From Streptomyces sp. NBC_00659 (lineage in GTDB: Bacteria; Actinomycetota; Actinomycetes; Streptomycetales; Streptomycetaceae), in contig NZ_CP109031.1 of the NCBI RefSeq assembly GCF_036226925.1, positions 7,192,001-7,256,000 of the forward strand: DNA of 64,000 nt. The letters run 5' to 3'. Positions 8,506 to 17,638 of the stretch are shown one piece after another; the first letter of the stretch is position 1; each line of letters opens with the position of its first letter. The translations under genes were made by a program, and so were the position numbers. Below the pieces are notes generated by a model. That model saw nothing but the letters and a program-made list of their open reading frames with translations, was not told the origin of the DNA and searched no databases.

Positions 8506-9744
8506 GTGGGCTCGGGAGGGCTGGAGCTGCCTCCTGGTGACGAGGGTCACGAGGGGAACTCCACAGATGTCCCACCCGGCGCGGTGTCCCTGGCACGGCC
8601 GATGGAAATGGGATCCATTGGACCGGAACTGGACTGGGGCGCCGACGCCTGGAGCGAGGTGCGTACGCGCGCCCAGCGAGCCGGGCGCGCCTACATCTGG
8701 CTGAACCTGGTCGAACAGCGGCTGCGCGCGGTCGTGGCCGCTGTTCTCCGGCCCGTCTACGAACCCGTCCACGGCGACGACTGGGTGGTCGCCGCCGCCG
8801 GCCCGGCCGGCCAGGAATGGGTGCAGCGCGCCGTCGCCGTACGCGAAGTCAGCCGCCGCAAGGGCTACTTGCTCGACCCGGCGGACGACAACGTGCTGAG
8901 TTTCCTCACGTTGCCCCAGTTGCGTGAACTGATGGTGCAGCACTGGCCGTGCTTCGAGCCGTACTTCGACGAGCGCAGGGACGTCGAACTCGCCCTGGAC
9001 GAGCTGGAAGTGACCCGGAACGTCGTCTCGCGCAACCGGGCGCTGTCCGAGGCCGTCCTGAACCAGGCCGAGCGGGCGGCGGCGAAGCTGCTGGAGATCC
9101 TGGGCGCCGGGAGCGACGTGCCCTCCGCGCGCCGGCTGCCCGTCGACGCCGTCGAGGAACTCGTGGGCGACCGCTACGCGGACGTCGTCGGGGTGCACTC
9201 CGACCGCGTGCGGCTGCTGCGCCAGTTCCCCGCCGAGGACCTCTTCGGCGGATCCCGCCGGCTCGACGCGATCGGCATCGGCCTGAACCTGCTGGTGCAG
9301 AACTTCTCCGGGCGCCGGCTGGTCCGCCTCGCCGAGTCCGGCTGCCGGACACGGCTGCTGTTCCTGAACCCCGCGTCCAGCGCGGTCAAGCGGCGCGAAC
9401 GCGAACTCGGCATCAGACGCGGCGAGCTCAGCCGGTCGGTCGAGATGAACATCCTGCACATGCGCCGGGTGCGGTCCCGGCTGCGCGACCCGGACGCCTT
9501 CGAGATCCAGGTGTACGACGAGACGCCCCGCTTCACCGCGTACCTCGTCGACGGGGACGGCTCGGACGGCATCGCGGTCGTGCAGTCCTATCTGCGCCGG
9601 ACGCGGGGCATGGAGGCGCCGGTCCTGGTCCTGCGCGGCGGAAGCCGGCTGCTCAAACCGGACGAGATCGGCGAGGAGGGGCTCTTCCCCACCTATCGCG
9701 AGGAGTTCGAGGCGGCTTGGGTCGATTCGCGCCCTGTGTCCTGA
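8506..9744 (+). CDS. SAV2148-family HEPN domain protein
   Basis: 412-residue cytosolic protein recalled as the Streptomyces-conserved SAV2148 family, which carries a HEPN domain. The helical N-terminal half includes AYIWLNLVEQRLRAVVAAVL and a long Arg/Glu-rich helix near residues 160-215. The C-terminal half (LDAIGIGLNLLVQNFSGRRL to LLKPDEIG) has alternating beta/alpha character. HEPN domains often act as RNases through an RxxxxH motif, but I do not see a clear one here, so RNase activity is not supported. The GTG at 8506 is chosen over an earlier start at 8455 because GGAAGG precedes it by 10 nt and the family begins VGSGGLELPPGDEG. It stands alone between the amine oxidase and an exonuclease. 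Confidence 0.7.
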   Translation: MGSGGLELPPGDEGHEGNSTDVPPGAVSLARPMEMGSIGPELDWGADAWSEVRTRAQRAGRAYIWLNLVEQRLRAVVAAVLRPVYEPVHGDDWVVAAAGPAGQEWVQRAVAVREVSRRKGYLLDPADDNVLSFLTLPQLRELMVQHWPCFEPYFDERRDVELALDELEVTRNVVSRNRALSEAVLNQAERAAAKLLEILGAGSDVPSARRLPVDAVEELVGDRYADVVGVHSDRVRLLRQFPAEDLFGGSRRLDAIGIGLNLLVQNFSGRRLVRLAESGCRTRLLFLNPASSAVKRRERELGIRRGELSRSVEMNILHMRRVRSRLRDPDAFEIQVYDETPRFTAYLVDGDGSDGIAVVQSYLRRTRGMEAPVLVLRGGSRLLKPDEIGEEGLFPTYREEFEAAWVDSRPVS

Positions 9745-9850
9745 AAGGCCGTTTGTTCCGGCCTGATGGAACGCGGTCCCCGGATTGTCAGTGGCCCGTG
9801 GGATCGTGGAGACCACTGGGGGAAAGCACCACGAAGAAGGGGGGCCACCC

Positions 9851-10573
9851 ATGGGATGGCACCGGGAGCTGCTGATCGGCTTCGACCTGGAGACGACCGG
9901 GACCGATCCGCGCGAGTCGCGCATCGTGACGGGCGCCGTGATAGAGGTCAAGGGCGGAGAGCCGCTGGGCCGCCGCGAATGGCTGGCCGATCCGGGCGTG
10001 GAGATCCCGGTCGACGCGGTGGCCGTGCACGGGATCACCAACGAGCGCGCGACCGCCGAGGGCCGCCCCGCGGACGAGGTCGCCGACGCCATCGCCGGAG
10101 TCCTCGTCACCTACTGGCGCACGGGCGTCCCGGTCGTCGCGTACAACGCGGCCTTCGACCTCACGCTGCTCTCCGCCGAGCTGCGGAGGTACGGACTGCC
10201 GTCGCTGGCCGAGCGGCTCGGCGGCATCGACCCGGCTCCGGTCATCGACCCGTACACGATCGACCGCTCCGTGGACCGCTACCGCCGGGGCAAGCGCAAC
10301 CTGGAGGCGGTCTGCACCGAGTACGGGGTGGTCCTGGACTCCGCCCACGACGCCTCGGCCGACGCCCTCGCCGCCGCCCGGCTCGCCTGCGCGATAGCCG
10401 GCCGCCACCCCAAGGTCGCGGCCCTCGGTCCCGTCGAGCTGCACCGGCGCCAGATCGAGTGGTACGCGGAGTGGGCGGCGGACTTCCAGTCGTTCCTGCG
10501 CCGCAAGGGTGAGACGGACGCGGTGGTGGACGGGACCTGGCCGCTGCGGGAGCTGGCGGACGAACACGTCTGA
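9851..10573 (+). CDS. DEDDh 3'-5' exonuclease (DnaQ/epsilon-like)
   Basis: 240-residue cytosolic exonuclease. All catalytic residues are visible: FDLETTG (Asp12, Glu14), YNAAFD (Asp103), and SAHDASAD (His166, Asp171). DEDDh enzymes remove nucleotides from the 3' end of DNA or RNA with two metal ions. A single-domain protein like this acts alone or as a proofreading or repair factor, not as part of PolC. AAGGGGGG lies 7 nt before the ATG at 9851, which decides the start. The C-terminal ~60 residues (VELHRRQIEWYAEWAADFQSF) form an extra helical segment. It converges with the kinase gene downstream. Confidence 0.9.
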   Translation: MGWHRELLIGFDLETTGTDPRESRIVTGAVIEVKGGEPLGRREWLADPGVEIPVDAVAVHGITNERATAEGRPADEVADAIAGVLVTYWRTGVPVVAYNAAFDLTLLSAELRRYGLPSLAERLGGIDPAPVIDPYTIDRSVDRYRRGKRNLEAVCTEYGVVLDSAHDASADALAAARLACAIAGRHPKVAALGPVELHRRQIEWYAEWAADFQSFLRRKGETDAVVDGTWPLRELADEHV

Positions 10574-10665
10574 CCCGACGGGGGGCCGGGGCACGCCCCT
10601 CGTGCGGCCCTGGGCCGGCGGGCACCCGGCATCCGGGGGCCCCGGGCGGGTATCCCGGTGGCAGG

Positions 10666-11529
10666 TCAGAACGGGTACCAGCGCACCGTCTCGTCGCCGT
10701 CCCGCAGTGACGCCACCCGGCGTTCGAACTCGGCCAGCGCCTTCGGGTTCGTCGGCGCGTGCTGGGCGACCCAGGCGCAGCTCGCGGTCTCACGGGCACC
10801 CCTGAGCACCGAGCAGCCCTCCCACGCCCGGACGTCCCAGCCGTACGTCTCGGTGAAGGAGTCGTATGCCTCGGCGGGAAGCCCGTAGCGGTCGCGGGAC
10901 AGGGCCATGACCACCAGGTCGTGCTCCCGCAGGTCCGCGGCGAAGGTCTCCAGGTCGACCAGGACCGGCCCCTCCGGGCCGACATGGACGTTGCGGGGCA
11001 GCGCGTCGCCGTGGATCGGGCCCGGCGGGAGCTGCGGGGTGAGCGCGGCGGCCGCCGCGGCGAAGCCGTCGCGCCGCTCCCGCAGATAGGCCGCGTCCGC
11101 GGGGGCGATCGCGCCGCCCGCCAGACGCAGCCAGCGCTCCACGCCGCCGAGGAGCTCGCGGGGCGGCAGCGCGAACGAGGGGGAGGGCAGCGCGTGCACC
11201 ACCCGCAGCAGCCCGGCCAGATCGCGCGGTTCCGCGGGGCGGACGGCGTCGGGCAGCCGGTGCCACACCGTCACGGGGTGTCCGTCGACCAGCAGCGCCT
11301 GCGGCTCGGCGGCCCGCACCGCGGGGACGCCCGACTCGGCGAGCCAGGCGGCGACGGCCAGTTCCCGGCGGGCCCGGTCGTGGAGTTCGGCGTCGCGCCC
11401 CACCTTGACGACCAGGTCACCGGCGCCGAACACCGCGTTCTCGCCGAGGGCGAGGAGCGACGCGTCCCGCACCGGTCCCGGCAGCACCTTCGCCGCGGCC
11501 AGTACGTCCCGCGCCCGTGCCTCGTCCAT
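10666..11529 (-). CDS. Aminoglycoside phosphotransferase (APH)-fold kinase
   Basis: 287-residue protein kinase-like fold phosphotransferase. It has a nucleotide-binding lobe (ALGENAVFGAGDLVVKV, with Lys42 as probable ATP lysine), a Brenner-type catalytic loop IHGDALPRN (His173, Asp175, Asn180), and the metal-binding VDLETF (Asp192). The family phosphorylates small molecules such as antibiotics, choline or sugars; no resistance-specific signature is visible, so the substrate is unknown. GGAGG lies 6 nt before the ATG at 11529. The upstream gene is an MMPL exporter in the same direction, 188 bp away with a hairpin between, so co-transcription is doubtful. Confidence 0.85.
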   Translation of the reverse strand: MDEARARDVLAAAKVLPGPVRDASLLALGENAVFGAGDLVVKVGRDAELHDRARRELAVAAWLAESGVPAVRAAEPQALLVDGHPVTVWHRLPDAVRPAEPRDLAGLLRVVHALPSPSFALPPRELLGGVERWLRLAGGAIAPADAAYLRERRDGFAAAAAALTPQLPPGPIHGDALPRNVHVGPEGPVLVDLETFAADLREHDLVVMALSRDRYGLPAEAYDSFTETYGWDVRAWEGCSVLRGARETASCAWVAQHAPTNPKALAEFERRVASLRDGDETVRWYPF

Positions 11530-11638
11530 CGCTCGCCTCCGTGTGCTCGCATGCCGCCCGCGCGGCCCTCGCGTACGACGGCTCCGAGTGCGCGCCGTCC
11601 GTCGGTCAGTCTCGCATTCACCCAGGCCGGACCGGGCG

Positions 11639-11683
11639 AAGGGCCTGCCGGCCCCTCCGGGAGGAGGAGACCGACAGGCCCTT
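11639..11683 (-). terminator. Hairpin after the MMPL exporter gene
   Basis: Nine-bp perfect arms AAGGGCCTG / CAGGCCCTT with a GC-rich 27-nt interior, about 35 nt past the MMPL stop. Probably a rho-independent terminator. Confidence 0.5.
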
Positions 11684-11717
11684 GGTACGCGGTTCTCCCG
11701 GCCGGCCGGGACAGGTC

Positions 11718-13991
11718 CTAGACCCCGGCCCGCTCGCCCTGGAGCACCGGCGGCGCGACCGCCTCGGGGGCCTCGTCGTGGGTGAGGTCGGGCATCCGGT
11801 TCAGCCACTTCGGCAGGTACCAGTTGCGCTCGCCGAGCAGCGCCATCACCGCGGGGAGCAGGACACCCCGGATGATCGTCGCGTCGATGAGCACCGCGGC
11901 CGCCAGGCCCACACCCATCTGCTTCATGGACTGCATGGACAGCGTTCCGAAGATCGCGAAGACGGCGACCATGATGACGGCGGCACTGGTGACGACACCG
12001 GCCGTGGTGACCACCCCGTGCCGGATCGCGTCCTTGGTGCTGCGGCCGCGTAGCCGGGCCTCACGGATCCGGGAGACCACGAACACGTGGTAGTCCATCG
12101 AGAGCCCGAAGAGGATCACGAAGAGGAACAGCGGCAGCCAGGCGACGATCGCGCCCACGCCCTCCGCGCCCACCAGGGAGGCACCCCAGCCGTGCTGGAA
12201 GACGGCGACCAGGATGCCGTAGGCGGCCGCCACCGAGAGGAGGTTGAGCACGATCGAGGTGATCGCGATCGTCAGCGAGCGGAACGAGAGCAGCATCAGG
12301 ACGAAGGCGAACACGACCACGAAGGCGAACACCGGGGTCACCGAGCCGATGAGCTGGTCGTTGAAGTCGTGCGATCCCGCCACCTGACCGGTGATGGGCG
12401 CCTCCAGCCCGTCGACCTTGCCGAGTGTCTGCGGGCGCACCGTGTCACGCAGCAGCTCCAGGCTCTTCTCCGCCTTGTCCTGGTCGGAGCCGCCGACCAG
12501 CGGGACGTAGACGAAGGCGACGTTGTGCTCCGCGTGCACCTTGATGTCGACCGGACCGCGCGAGGCACCCGAACTGACCGCCGCCGCACGGAAGTCGGCG
12601 AGCGCCGCCTTCACGTCGGCCGCGTTGATGTCCCGCGCCTTGACGACCACCTCGGCCGGCTCGGAGCCGCCGGGGAAGGCCTCGTTGACCCGGTTGTAGG
12701 TGCCGACGATCGCCAGCGAGTTGCCGAACTCCTTGTCCAGGGTGAGCTGTTGGGTCTTCATGCCGAGCGCCGGAGCGGCGACGGCGAGCAGCGCGCCCGT
12801 CGCGACGACCAGGGAGATCGCGGGCCTGGCGAGCACGACGCGCAGGACGGCGCTCCAGAACCGGCTGCCCTCTTCGGCCGGACGGCGGTTGCTGCGGCCG
12901 CCGTTCGCGCCGCGCCGCTCGGCCCGGCGCAGGAAGGGAAGGCGGCCCTTCTCGACGCGGTCGCCGAGCAGGGAGAGCAGAGCGGGCAGCACGGTGACCG
13001 AGCCGACCATGGCGACGGCGACGACCATCAGGGAGGCCAGGCCCATCGCCTCGAACTCGGCGAGCCCGGTGAACAGCATGCCCGCCATCGCCACGCACAC
13101 GGTGACTCCGGAGACGATGATGGCGCGGCCACTGGTCGCGGCGGCGATCCGCAGGGCCGTACCGGCGTCACGTCCGGCCTCGCGCTCCTCGCGCTCACGC
13201 CGCAGATAGAACAGGCAGTAGTCGACGCCGACGGCCAGACCCACCAGCAGCATCACGGAGTTGGCCGTGTCGCTCATCGGCATCAGATGGCTGACGATGC
13301 CCATCAGACCCATCGTCGCCATGATCGCGGTGACCGCGAGCGCCACCGGCAGCAGTGCCGCCACCAGCGCGCCGAACGCGATCAGCAGGATGCCCAGCGC
13401 CACGGGGACGGCGGAGAGTTCGGCCTTCTGGAAGTCGTCGCCGAACGCGTCGTCGTACTGCTTCATCATGCTCGCGCCGCCGATCTCCTCGATCCGCAGC
13501 CCGGCGTGGTCCTTCTGCACGCCCTTGACGGCGTTCAGTACGGGCTCGACGCGATCGCCCGCCGTCTCCGAGTCGCCGCGCATGTCGAACTGGACGAGCG
13601 CGCTGCGCCCGTCCTTCGAGATCGTCTTGGTGTCGTACGGCGATGTCACGTCGGTGACCTTGCCGGTGGCGCCGACCGCCTCGACGACCGCGGCGACCGC
13701 GCTCCTGAACTCGGCGTCCGTGGCCTTCGTGCCCGCGTCCTTCGCCTGGATCAGGACCGTCTCACTGGCCGGCTCCTTGATGCCGGCGTCCTCGATGATC
13801 TTGGCCGCGGTGTGCGTCTCGCCCTTGAGCTGGTCGCTCTCCTTGACGTCGACGCGGCCCGCCGCGGAGCCGAGGCCCATCGCCAGGACGACGAACAGCA
13901 CCCAGATTCCGACGGCCGCCCATCGGTGGCGGGCGCTCCAGCCGCCTGCTCGCGCGGCGATGCCGCGCACCCGTGTGTCTGCGTTCCCCAT
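11718..13991 (-). CDS. MMPL family RND-type exporter
   Basis: 757-residue inner-membrane transporter of the MmpL/RND superfamily, with about 12 transmembrane segments in two repeats. TM1 is AAVGIWVLFVVLAMGLG; a large extracellular loop (residues ~45-185) is followed by TM2-6 with the proton-relay segment GLAVGVDYCLFYLRR, then a second loop and TM8-12 with FGLSMDYHVFVVSRI. Family members export lipids, siderophores or antibiotics using proton motive force. The start is ATG 13991, preceded by GGCAGG; an open frame continues about 50 codons upstream but is not conserved-looking. A 23-nt imperfect dyad lies 24 bp before the start. No adjacent biosynthetic cluster suggests a substrate. Confidence 0.9.
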   Translation of the reverse strand: MGNADTRVRGIAARAGGWSARHRWAAVGIWVLFVVLAMGLGSAAGRVDVKESDQLKGETHTAAKIIEDAGIKEPASETVLIQAKDAGTKATDAEFRSAVAAVVEAVGATGKVTDVTSPYDTKTISKDGRSALVQFDMRGDSETAGDRVEPVLNAVKGVQKDHAGLRIEEIGGASMMKQYDDAFGDDFQKAELSAVPVALGILLIAFGALVAALLPVALAVTAIMATMGLMGIVSHLMPMSDTANSVMLLVGLAVGVDYCLFYLRREREEREAGRDAGTALRIAAATSGRAIIVSGVTVCVAMAGMLFTGLAEFEAMGLASLMVVAVAMVGSVTVLPALLSLLGDRVEKGRLPFLRRAERRGANGGRSNRRPAEEGSRFWSAVLRVVLARPAISLVVATGALLAVAAPALGMKTQQLTLDKEFGNSLAIVGTYNRVNEAFPGGSEPAEVVVKARDINAADVKAALADFRAAAVSSGASRGPVDIKVHAEHNVAFVYVPLVGGSDQDKAEKSLELLRDTVRPQTLGKVDGLEAPITGQVAGSHDFNDQLIGSVTPVFAFVVVFAFVLMLLSFRSLTIAITSIVLNLLSVAAAYGILVAVFQHGWGASLVGAEGVGAIVAWLPLFLFVILFGLSMDYHVFVVSRIREARLRGRSTKDAIRHGVVTTAGVVTSAAVIMVAVFAIFGTLSMQSMKQMGVGLAAAVLIDATIIRGVLLPAVMALLGERNWYLPKWLNRMPDLTHDEAPEAVAPPVLQGERAGV

Positions 13992-14014
13992 GACGGGCCT
14001 GCCCCCTTGCGCAC

Positions 14015-14037
14015 GGTGACAGCCCCCTGCCGTCACC
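14015..14037. promoter_or_regulatory. Imperfect dyad upstream of the MMPL gene
   Basis: GGTGAC at 14015 pairs with GTCACC at 14032-14037, with further partial pairing inside. It sits in the 5' leader of the MMPL gene. Candidate repressor operator; no regulator gene is adjacent. Confidence 0.35.
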
Positions 14038-14278
14038 TTTCGTATTGACGGTAGGGGCCCGAAAGAGGTGTCTCCTCGTACTGTCCGGTGAACCGCCGGA
14101 CCCCCCGCTCCTCCCCGCGGACCCCAGGCTCTCCGCACTGGGGAGGACGGAAGCCCCTTACACCTAACGGCACTTCTCGGGGGTGCCGCTCAGGGATCGG
14201 CCCTGTTGCCGGAAGCCCGGCGGGCGGCCCCATGGGTACGGCCGTCGTGCCCACCCTCGGGGGCGCGGGCACCCGGCC

Positions 14279-14284
14279 TATGGT
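14279..14284 (+). promoter_or_regulatory. -10 box of a leaderless-type promoter (DUF1697 gene)
   Basis: TATGGT, 6 nt before the ATG at 14291; no Shine-Dalgarno is present. Spacing implies transcription starting at the ATG. Confidence 0.55.
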
Positions 14285-14290
14285 GTTCGG

Positions 14291-14839
14291 ATGACGACGA
14301 CGTACGCGGCGCTGTTGCGCGGCATCAACGTGGGCGGCGCGAAAAAGGTGCCGATGGCCGAGCTGCGCACCCTGATGGAAGGACTCGGGTACGGCGACGT
14401 CCGCACCTATCTCCAGAGCGGAAACGCGGTGTTCAGCAGCGACGGCGGGGACGAGGAGTCCCTCGCCGAGGAGCTCTCGGGCGCCATCGAGAAGCACTTC
14501 GGCTTCGGCGTCGGCGTACTCGTCCGCGATCACGCGTACCTGCGGGCCGTCAGGGAGGCCTGCCCGTTCCCGGCCGCCGAGCTGGAGGGCAGGCAACTGC
14601 ACGTCACCTACTTCTCGGGGCCCGTCGACACCGAGCGCTTCGTCTCCGTCGAGCCCGCGGCCTTCCTCCCCGAGGAGTTCCGCCTCGGCGACCGCGTCCT
14701 CTACCTCTACGCACCCGACGGCCTCGGCCGCTCCAAGCTCGCCGAGGCCCTGGCGAAGCCCAGACTGCTCAAGGGCGTCCTCGTCACCACCCGGAACTGG
14801 AACACGGTCGTCAAACTGGAGGAGCTGACCGGTGCTTGA
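14291..14839 (+). CDS. DUF1697 domain protein
   Basis: 182-residue cytosolic protein with the full DUF1697 signature: YAALLRGINVGGAKKVPMAELR at the N-terminus, TYLQSGNAVF at residues ~38-47, and a C-terminal RNWNTV segment. The family function is not established. No Shine-Dalgarno precedes the ATG; a TATGGT box 6 nt upstream suggests a leaderless mRNA. The following gene overlaps its last 8 bases, so the two are translationally coupled. Confidence 0.85.
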   Translation: MTTTYAALLRGINVGGAKKVPMAELRTLMEGLGYGDVRTYLQSGNAVFSSDGGDEESLAEELSGAIEKHFGFGVGVLVRDHAYLRAVREACPFPAAELEGRQLHVTYFSGPVDTERFVSVEPAAFLPEEFRLGDRVLYLYAPDGLGRSKLAEALAKPRLLKGVLVTTRNWNTVVKLEELTGA

Positions 14840-15224
14840 GCACAATGCCGCCGTCGAGGCCGCCATCGAGAGCGAACTGCGCCTGCTCGACCCGACGGTC
14901 CGCCGCTCGGCCGACCTCGTCGCCGCGCTGCTGCACCCCGGCTTCCACGAGTTCGGCGCGTCCGGCCGTATCTGGGACCGCGCCTCGACCGTCGCGTCGC
15001 TGGCCGCCGGGATGGAGGACGGCGGCCGCATCACGACCTCGCGCATGAAAGGGGTGCAGCTCGCCCCCGACCTGGTCCACCTGACCTTCGACACCGACAA
15101 CAACGGCCGCCGCGCGCACCGGAGTTCGCTGTGGCGGTTGTCCGGGAACGAATGGCTCCTCTACTTCCACCAGGGCACTCCGTACGATCCCGCCGAGGAT
15201 GACGTGTCCGCCGAGGAGGCGTAG
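14832..15224 (+). CDS. SnoaL/NTF2-like (DUF4440-type) small protein
   Basis: 130-residue protein with the cone-shaped NTF2-like pattern: helix ([17 protein letters not shown]), [25 protein letters not shown], then strands ending [20 protein letters not shown]. This fold is used both by enzymes and by non-catalytic binding proteins; no catalytic residue can be assigned. It starts at GTG 14832 inside the end of the DUF1697 gene (8-nt overlap), so translation is coupled. Confidence 0.7.
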   Translation: MLEHNAAVEAAIESELRLLDPTVRRSADLVAALLHPGFHEFGASGRIWDRASTVASLAAGMEDGGRITTSRMKGVQLAPDLVHLTFDTDNNGRRAHRSSLWRLSGNEWLLYFHQGTPYDPAEDDVSAEEA

Positions 15225-15285
15225 GCGAGAATTGGCCCAAGATTTCCGTGCGGGATTGGGCCAGGATTCTGCGCCACCGCGTGAC

Positions 15286-15291
15286 TAGCCT
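15286..15291 (+). promoter_or_regulatory. -10 box of a leaderless-type promoter (DsbA-like gene)
   Basis: TAGCCT, 7 nt before the ATG at 15299; no Shine-Dalgarno. Confidence 0.5.
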
Positions 15292-15298
15292 CGACGGT

Positions 15299-15916
15299 AT
15301 GACGACCACATCGCCCACGCGGGTCGACTTCTGGTTCGACCCCGCCTGCCCCTTCGCCTGGATCACCTCGCGCTGGATCCTGGAGGTCGAGCGGAGCCGT
15401 CCGCTCGACCTCCGGTTCCACGCCATGAGCCTCTATCTGCACAACATCGGCAACGAACTCCCCGACTGGTACCGGGATCTGGTGGACAGGTCCATCGGTC
15501 CGGTACGGGTCGCGGTCGCCGCGGCCGAGGCGCACGGCGAGAAGGTGCTGCGCGATCTCTACACTGCCCTCGGCACTCGCATCCACCAGCAGGGCAACAA
15601 GGACTTCGACGCGGTGACCGCCGAGGCGCTCGCCGAGCTCGGACTCCCGGCCGCCCTCGCCGACGCGGCCCACGACCCCGCGTACGACGAGGCGGTGCGC
15701 CGCAGCCATGACGCCGGAACCGAGGCGGACACCGGCGCCTATGTGGGAACCCCCACCCTCCACGTCGACGGCACGGTGTGGTTCGGCCCTGTGCTCCGGG
15801 CCGTCCCGCGCGGTGAGAAGGCCGCCGAGCTCTTCGACAGCTTCCGTGTCCTCGCCGCCCACCCCGACTTCTTCGAGCTCAAGCGGACCCGGACGGGCGG
15901 CCTCTCCTTCGACTGA
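15299..15916 (+). CDS. DsbA-family thioredoxin-fold protein, mycothiol-dependent nitroreductase-like
   Basis: 205-residue cytosolic thioredoxin-fold protein. The active-site position reads FDPACPFAW, so a single Cys is present instead of the CPWC pair of M. tuberculosis Rv2466c, the characterised mycothiol-dependent relative. A helical insert follows, and the cis-Pro region is [10 protein letters not shown] one-Cys active site suits a mechanism using mycothiol as second thiol. The ATG at 15299 has no Shine-Dalgarno but a TAGCCT box 7 nt upstream. It converges with the cbiX-like gene. Confidence 0.75.
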   Translation: MTTTSPTRVDFWFDPACPFAWITSRWILEVERSRPLDLRFHAMSLYLHNIGNELPDWYRDLVDRSIGPVRVAVAAAEAHGEKVLRDLYTALGTRIHQQGNKDFDAVTAEALAELGLPAALADAAHDPAYDEAVRRSHDAGTEADTGAYVGTPTLHVDGTVWFGPVLRAVPRGEKAAELFDSFRVLAAHPDFFELKRTRTGGLSFD

Positions 15917-15981
15917 CCCCGGCGGAACACCGGGCCGCCCGCGAATCCGGGAGGCTCCCGGGCCGCGTCCGAACCCGGGAG

Positions 15982-16728
15982 TCAGGCTCCCAGCGCCGCC
16001 AGCGACGGCATCCGCGCCTCGTCGTACCGGTCCAGCAGGGTCCGCGCGACCTCCGGCGCGGGACCGAGGACGTCGGCGAGTATGTCCGCCCCGGCGGCGC
16101 CCCGGGCGATGCGGTCGGGCAGGAAGCCGGGGGCCAGGACGTACGGCGCGACGGCGACGCGTTCGCAGCCGAGGGCGCGCAGCTCACGGACGGCGTCCTC
16201 GGTGCGGGGAAGGGATGCGGAGGCGAACGCGGGCCGCACGGCGCACCAACCGGTGTGCCGCCACTCCCGCGCGATTTCTGCGATCACCGCGATCGCCTCC
16301 GGGTCGGTGGACCCCGCCGAGGCCAGTACGACCCCGGTCGAGGACTTGTCGGCGGGCGTCAGCCCGGCCTCGTACAGCCGGCGTTCGAGCGCGGCCGTCA
16401 GCAGCGGGGACGGGCCGAGCACCTCCGCCTGCCGGATCCGCAGCCGCGACGGTGCCTGGCGCAGCACCGCCGGGATGTCCGACTTGGCGTGGAAGGCGCG
16501 GGTCAGCAGCAGCGGTAGGGCCACCACGTCGCGCACGCCCTCGGCCGCCAGGGAGTTCAGCACCCCCTGCACGGAAGGGATGTTGAAGTCCAGGAAACCG
16601 GTCTCCACGCGCAGGCCGGGGCGCTGGGCGCGCACCCTTCGTACCAGGGCATGCACCGTCGCAGCGTGCCGCGGATCGCGGCTGCCGTGGGCGATGACGA
16701 CGAGGACGGGACGCTCCGGCCTGCTCAT
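15982..16728 (-). CDS. Sirohydrochlorin chelatase (CbiX/SirB-like)
   Basis: 248-residue cytosolic chelatase with two CbiX-type half-domains. The first opens VLVVIAHGSRDPRHAATV (metal-binding His of the HGSRDP motif) and continues to LLLTRAFHAKSDIP (second His). The second half retains VAVAPYVLAPGFLPDRI. Related enzymes insert iron or cobalt into sirohydrochlorin, giving siroheme or a cobalamin precursor. As the last gene of the sulfur operon, 7 nt after the transporter permease stop, it most likely makes siroheme for the sulfite reductase encoded at the start of the operon. Confidence 0.8.
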   Translation of the reverse strand: MSRPERPVLVVIAHGSRDPRHAATVHALVRRVRAQRPGLRVETGFLDFNIPSVQGVLNSLAAEGVRDVVALPLLLTRAFHAKSDIPAVLRQAPSRLRIRQAEVLGPSPLLTAALERRLYEAGLTPADKSSTGVVLASAGSTDPEAIAVIAEIAREWRHTGWCAVRPAFASASLPRTEDAVRELRALGCERVAVAPYVLAPGFLPDRIARGAAGADILADVLGPAPEVARTLLDRYDEARMPSLAALGA

Positions 16729-16735
16729 GACGGGG

Positions 16736-17638
16736 TCAGCCCTTCACCAGGAGTCCGCGGCTGCGCAGCACCCACCGCTCCACCGGGCTGAAGACGATCA
16801 GGTCGATGGCGATGCCGACGAACAGGATGAGGAAGATGGCGAGGAAGACCATCGGCATGGAACTGGCGTTGCGGCCGTTCTCCAGCAACTGGCCGAGGCC
16901 CACGCCGAGGTCGGGGGAGGAGGCGATGATCTCCGCGGCCATCAGGGAGCGCCAGGAGAACGCCCAGCCCTGCTTCAGACCGGCCAGATAGCCGGGCAGC
17001 GCGGCCGGCATCACGATGTGCCAGGTCCCGCGCAGGCCCGTCGCGCCCATCGTGCGGCCCGCCCGCAGGAACAGCGGCGGCACCTGGTCCACGCCCGACA
17101 CCAGCCCGTTGGCGATCGACGGGACGGCGCCGAGCAGGATCACCGCGTACATCATCGAGTTGTTCAGACCCAGCCAGATCACCGCCGGCGGCACCCAGGC
17201 CACCGAGGGCAGGGACTGCAGGCCCGACAGGATCGGGCCGATGGCGGCGCGCACGAACTTCACCCGGGCCACCAGCAGGCCCAGCGGGGTCCCGATCACC
17301 AGGGCGAACAGGAAGCCGAGCAGACCGCGCGAGACGCTGGTCCAGATGTAGTCGAGCAGCGTGCCCTGGAGCCAGGCGTTCTTGACCTCGCTCCACACGT
17401 CGGACGGCGAGGGCAGCTTGGTCGGGTCGTCGACGATCTCGAAGGTGATCAGCGCCTGCCAGGCCGCCACGACGATCACGAACGCGACCAGCGGCGGGAG
17501 CACCTTCTCCCGGAACGTCGTGCCGAAGGAGCTGCGGCCGGCCACGGAGGACTCCAGAGCGTCGAGGCCCGCCTCCAGACCGCCCAGCCCGTCGTTGTCC
17601 TTGACGGCCGCGTCCGACTTCGTCTCAGTGCTGGCCAT
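16736..17638 (-). CDS. ABC transporter permease, SsuC-like (sulfonate/sulfur uptake)
   Basis: 300-residue inner-membrane permease of the nitrate/sulfonate/taurine class. After a charged N-terminal 45 residues there are six predicted membrane segments (VLPPLVAFVIVVAAWQALI, YIWTSVSRGLLGFLFALVIGTPLG, and others). The EAA-loop equivalent lies near RTMGATGLRGTWHIVMPAALPGYLAGLKQG. It starts 14 nt inside the end of the ATPase gene, so the pair is coupled. Its place next to cysN and the binding-protein gene points to sulfonate or another sulfur source as substrate. Confidence 0.85.
   Translation of the reverse strand: MASTETKSDAAVKDNDGLGGLEAGLDALESSVAGRSSFGTTFREKVLPPLVAFVIVVAAWQALITFEIVDDPTKLPSPSDVWSEVKNAWLQGTLLDYIWTSVSRGLLGFLFALVIGTPLGLLVARVKFVRAAIGPILSGLQSLPSVAWVPPAVIWLGLNNSMMYAVILLGAVPSIANGLVSGVDQVPPLFLRAGRTMGATGLRGTWHIVMPAALPGYLAGLKQGWAFSWRSLMAAEIIASSPDLGVGLGQLLENGRNASSMPMVFLAIFLILFVGIAIDLIVFSPVERWVLRSRGLLVKG

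Noticed and set aside
10574..10665. GC-rich inverted sequences between exonuclease and kinase genes as a terminator
   Set aside because: Several short arms of 5-6 bp compete, none clearly better than chance in this GC content.
12087..14048. Long open frame (over 600 codons) antisense to the MMPL exporter
   Set aside because: High GC with G/C third positions keeps opposite frames open; it is rich in Arg, Asp and His, lacks domains, and the real gene on the other strand has transporter motifs.
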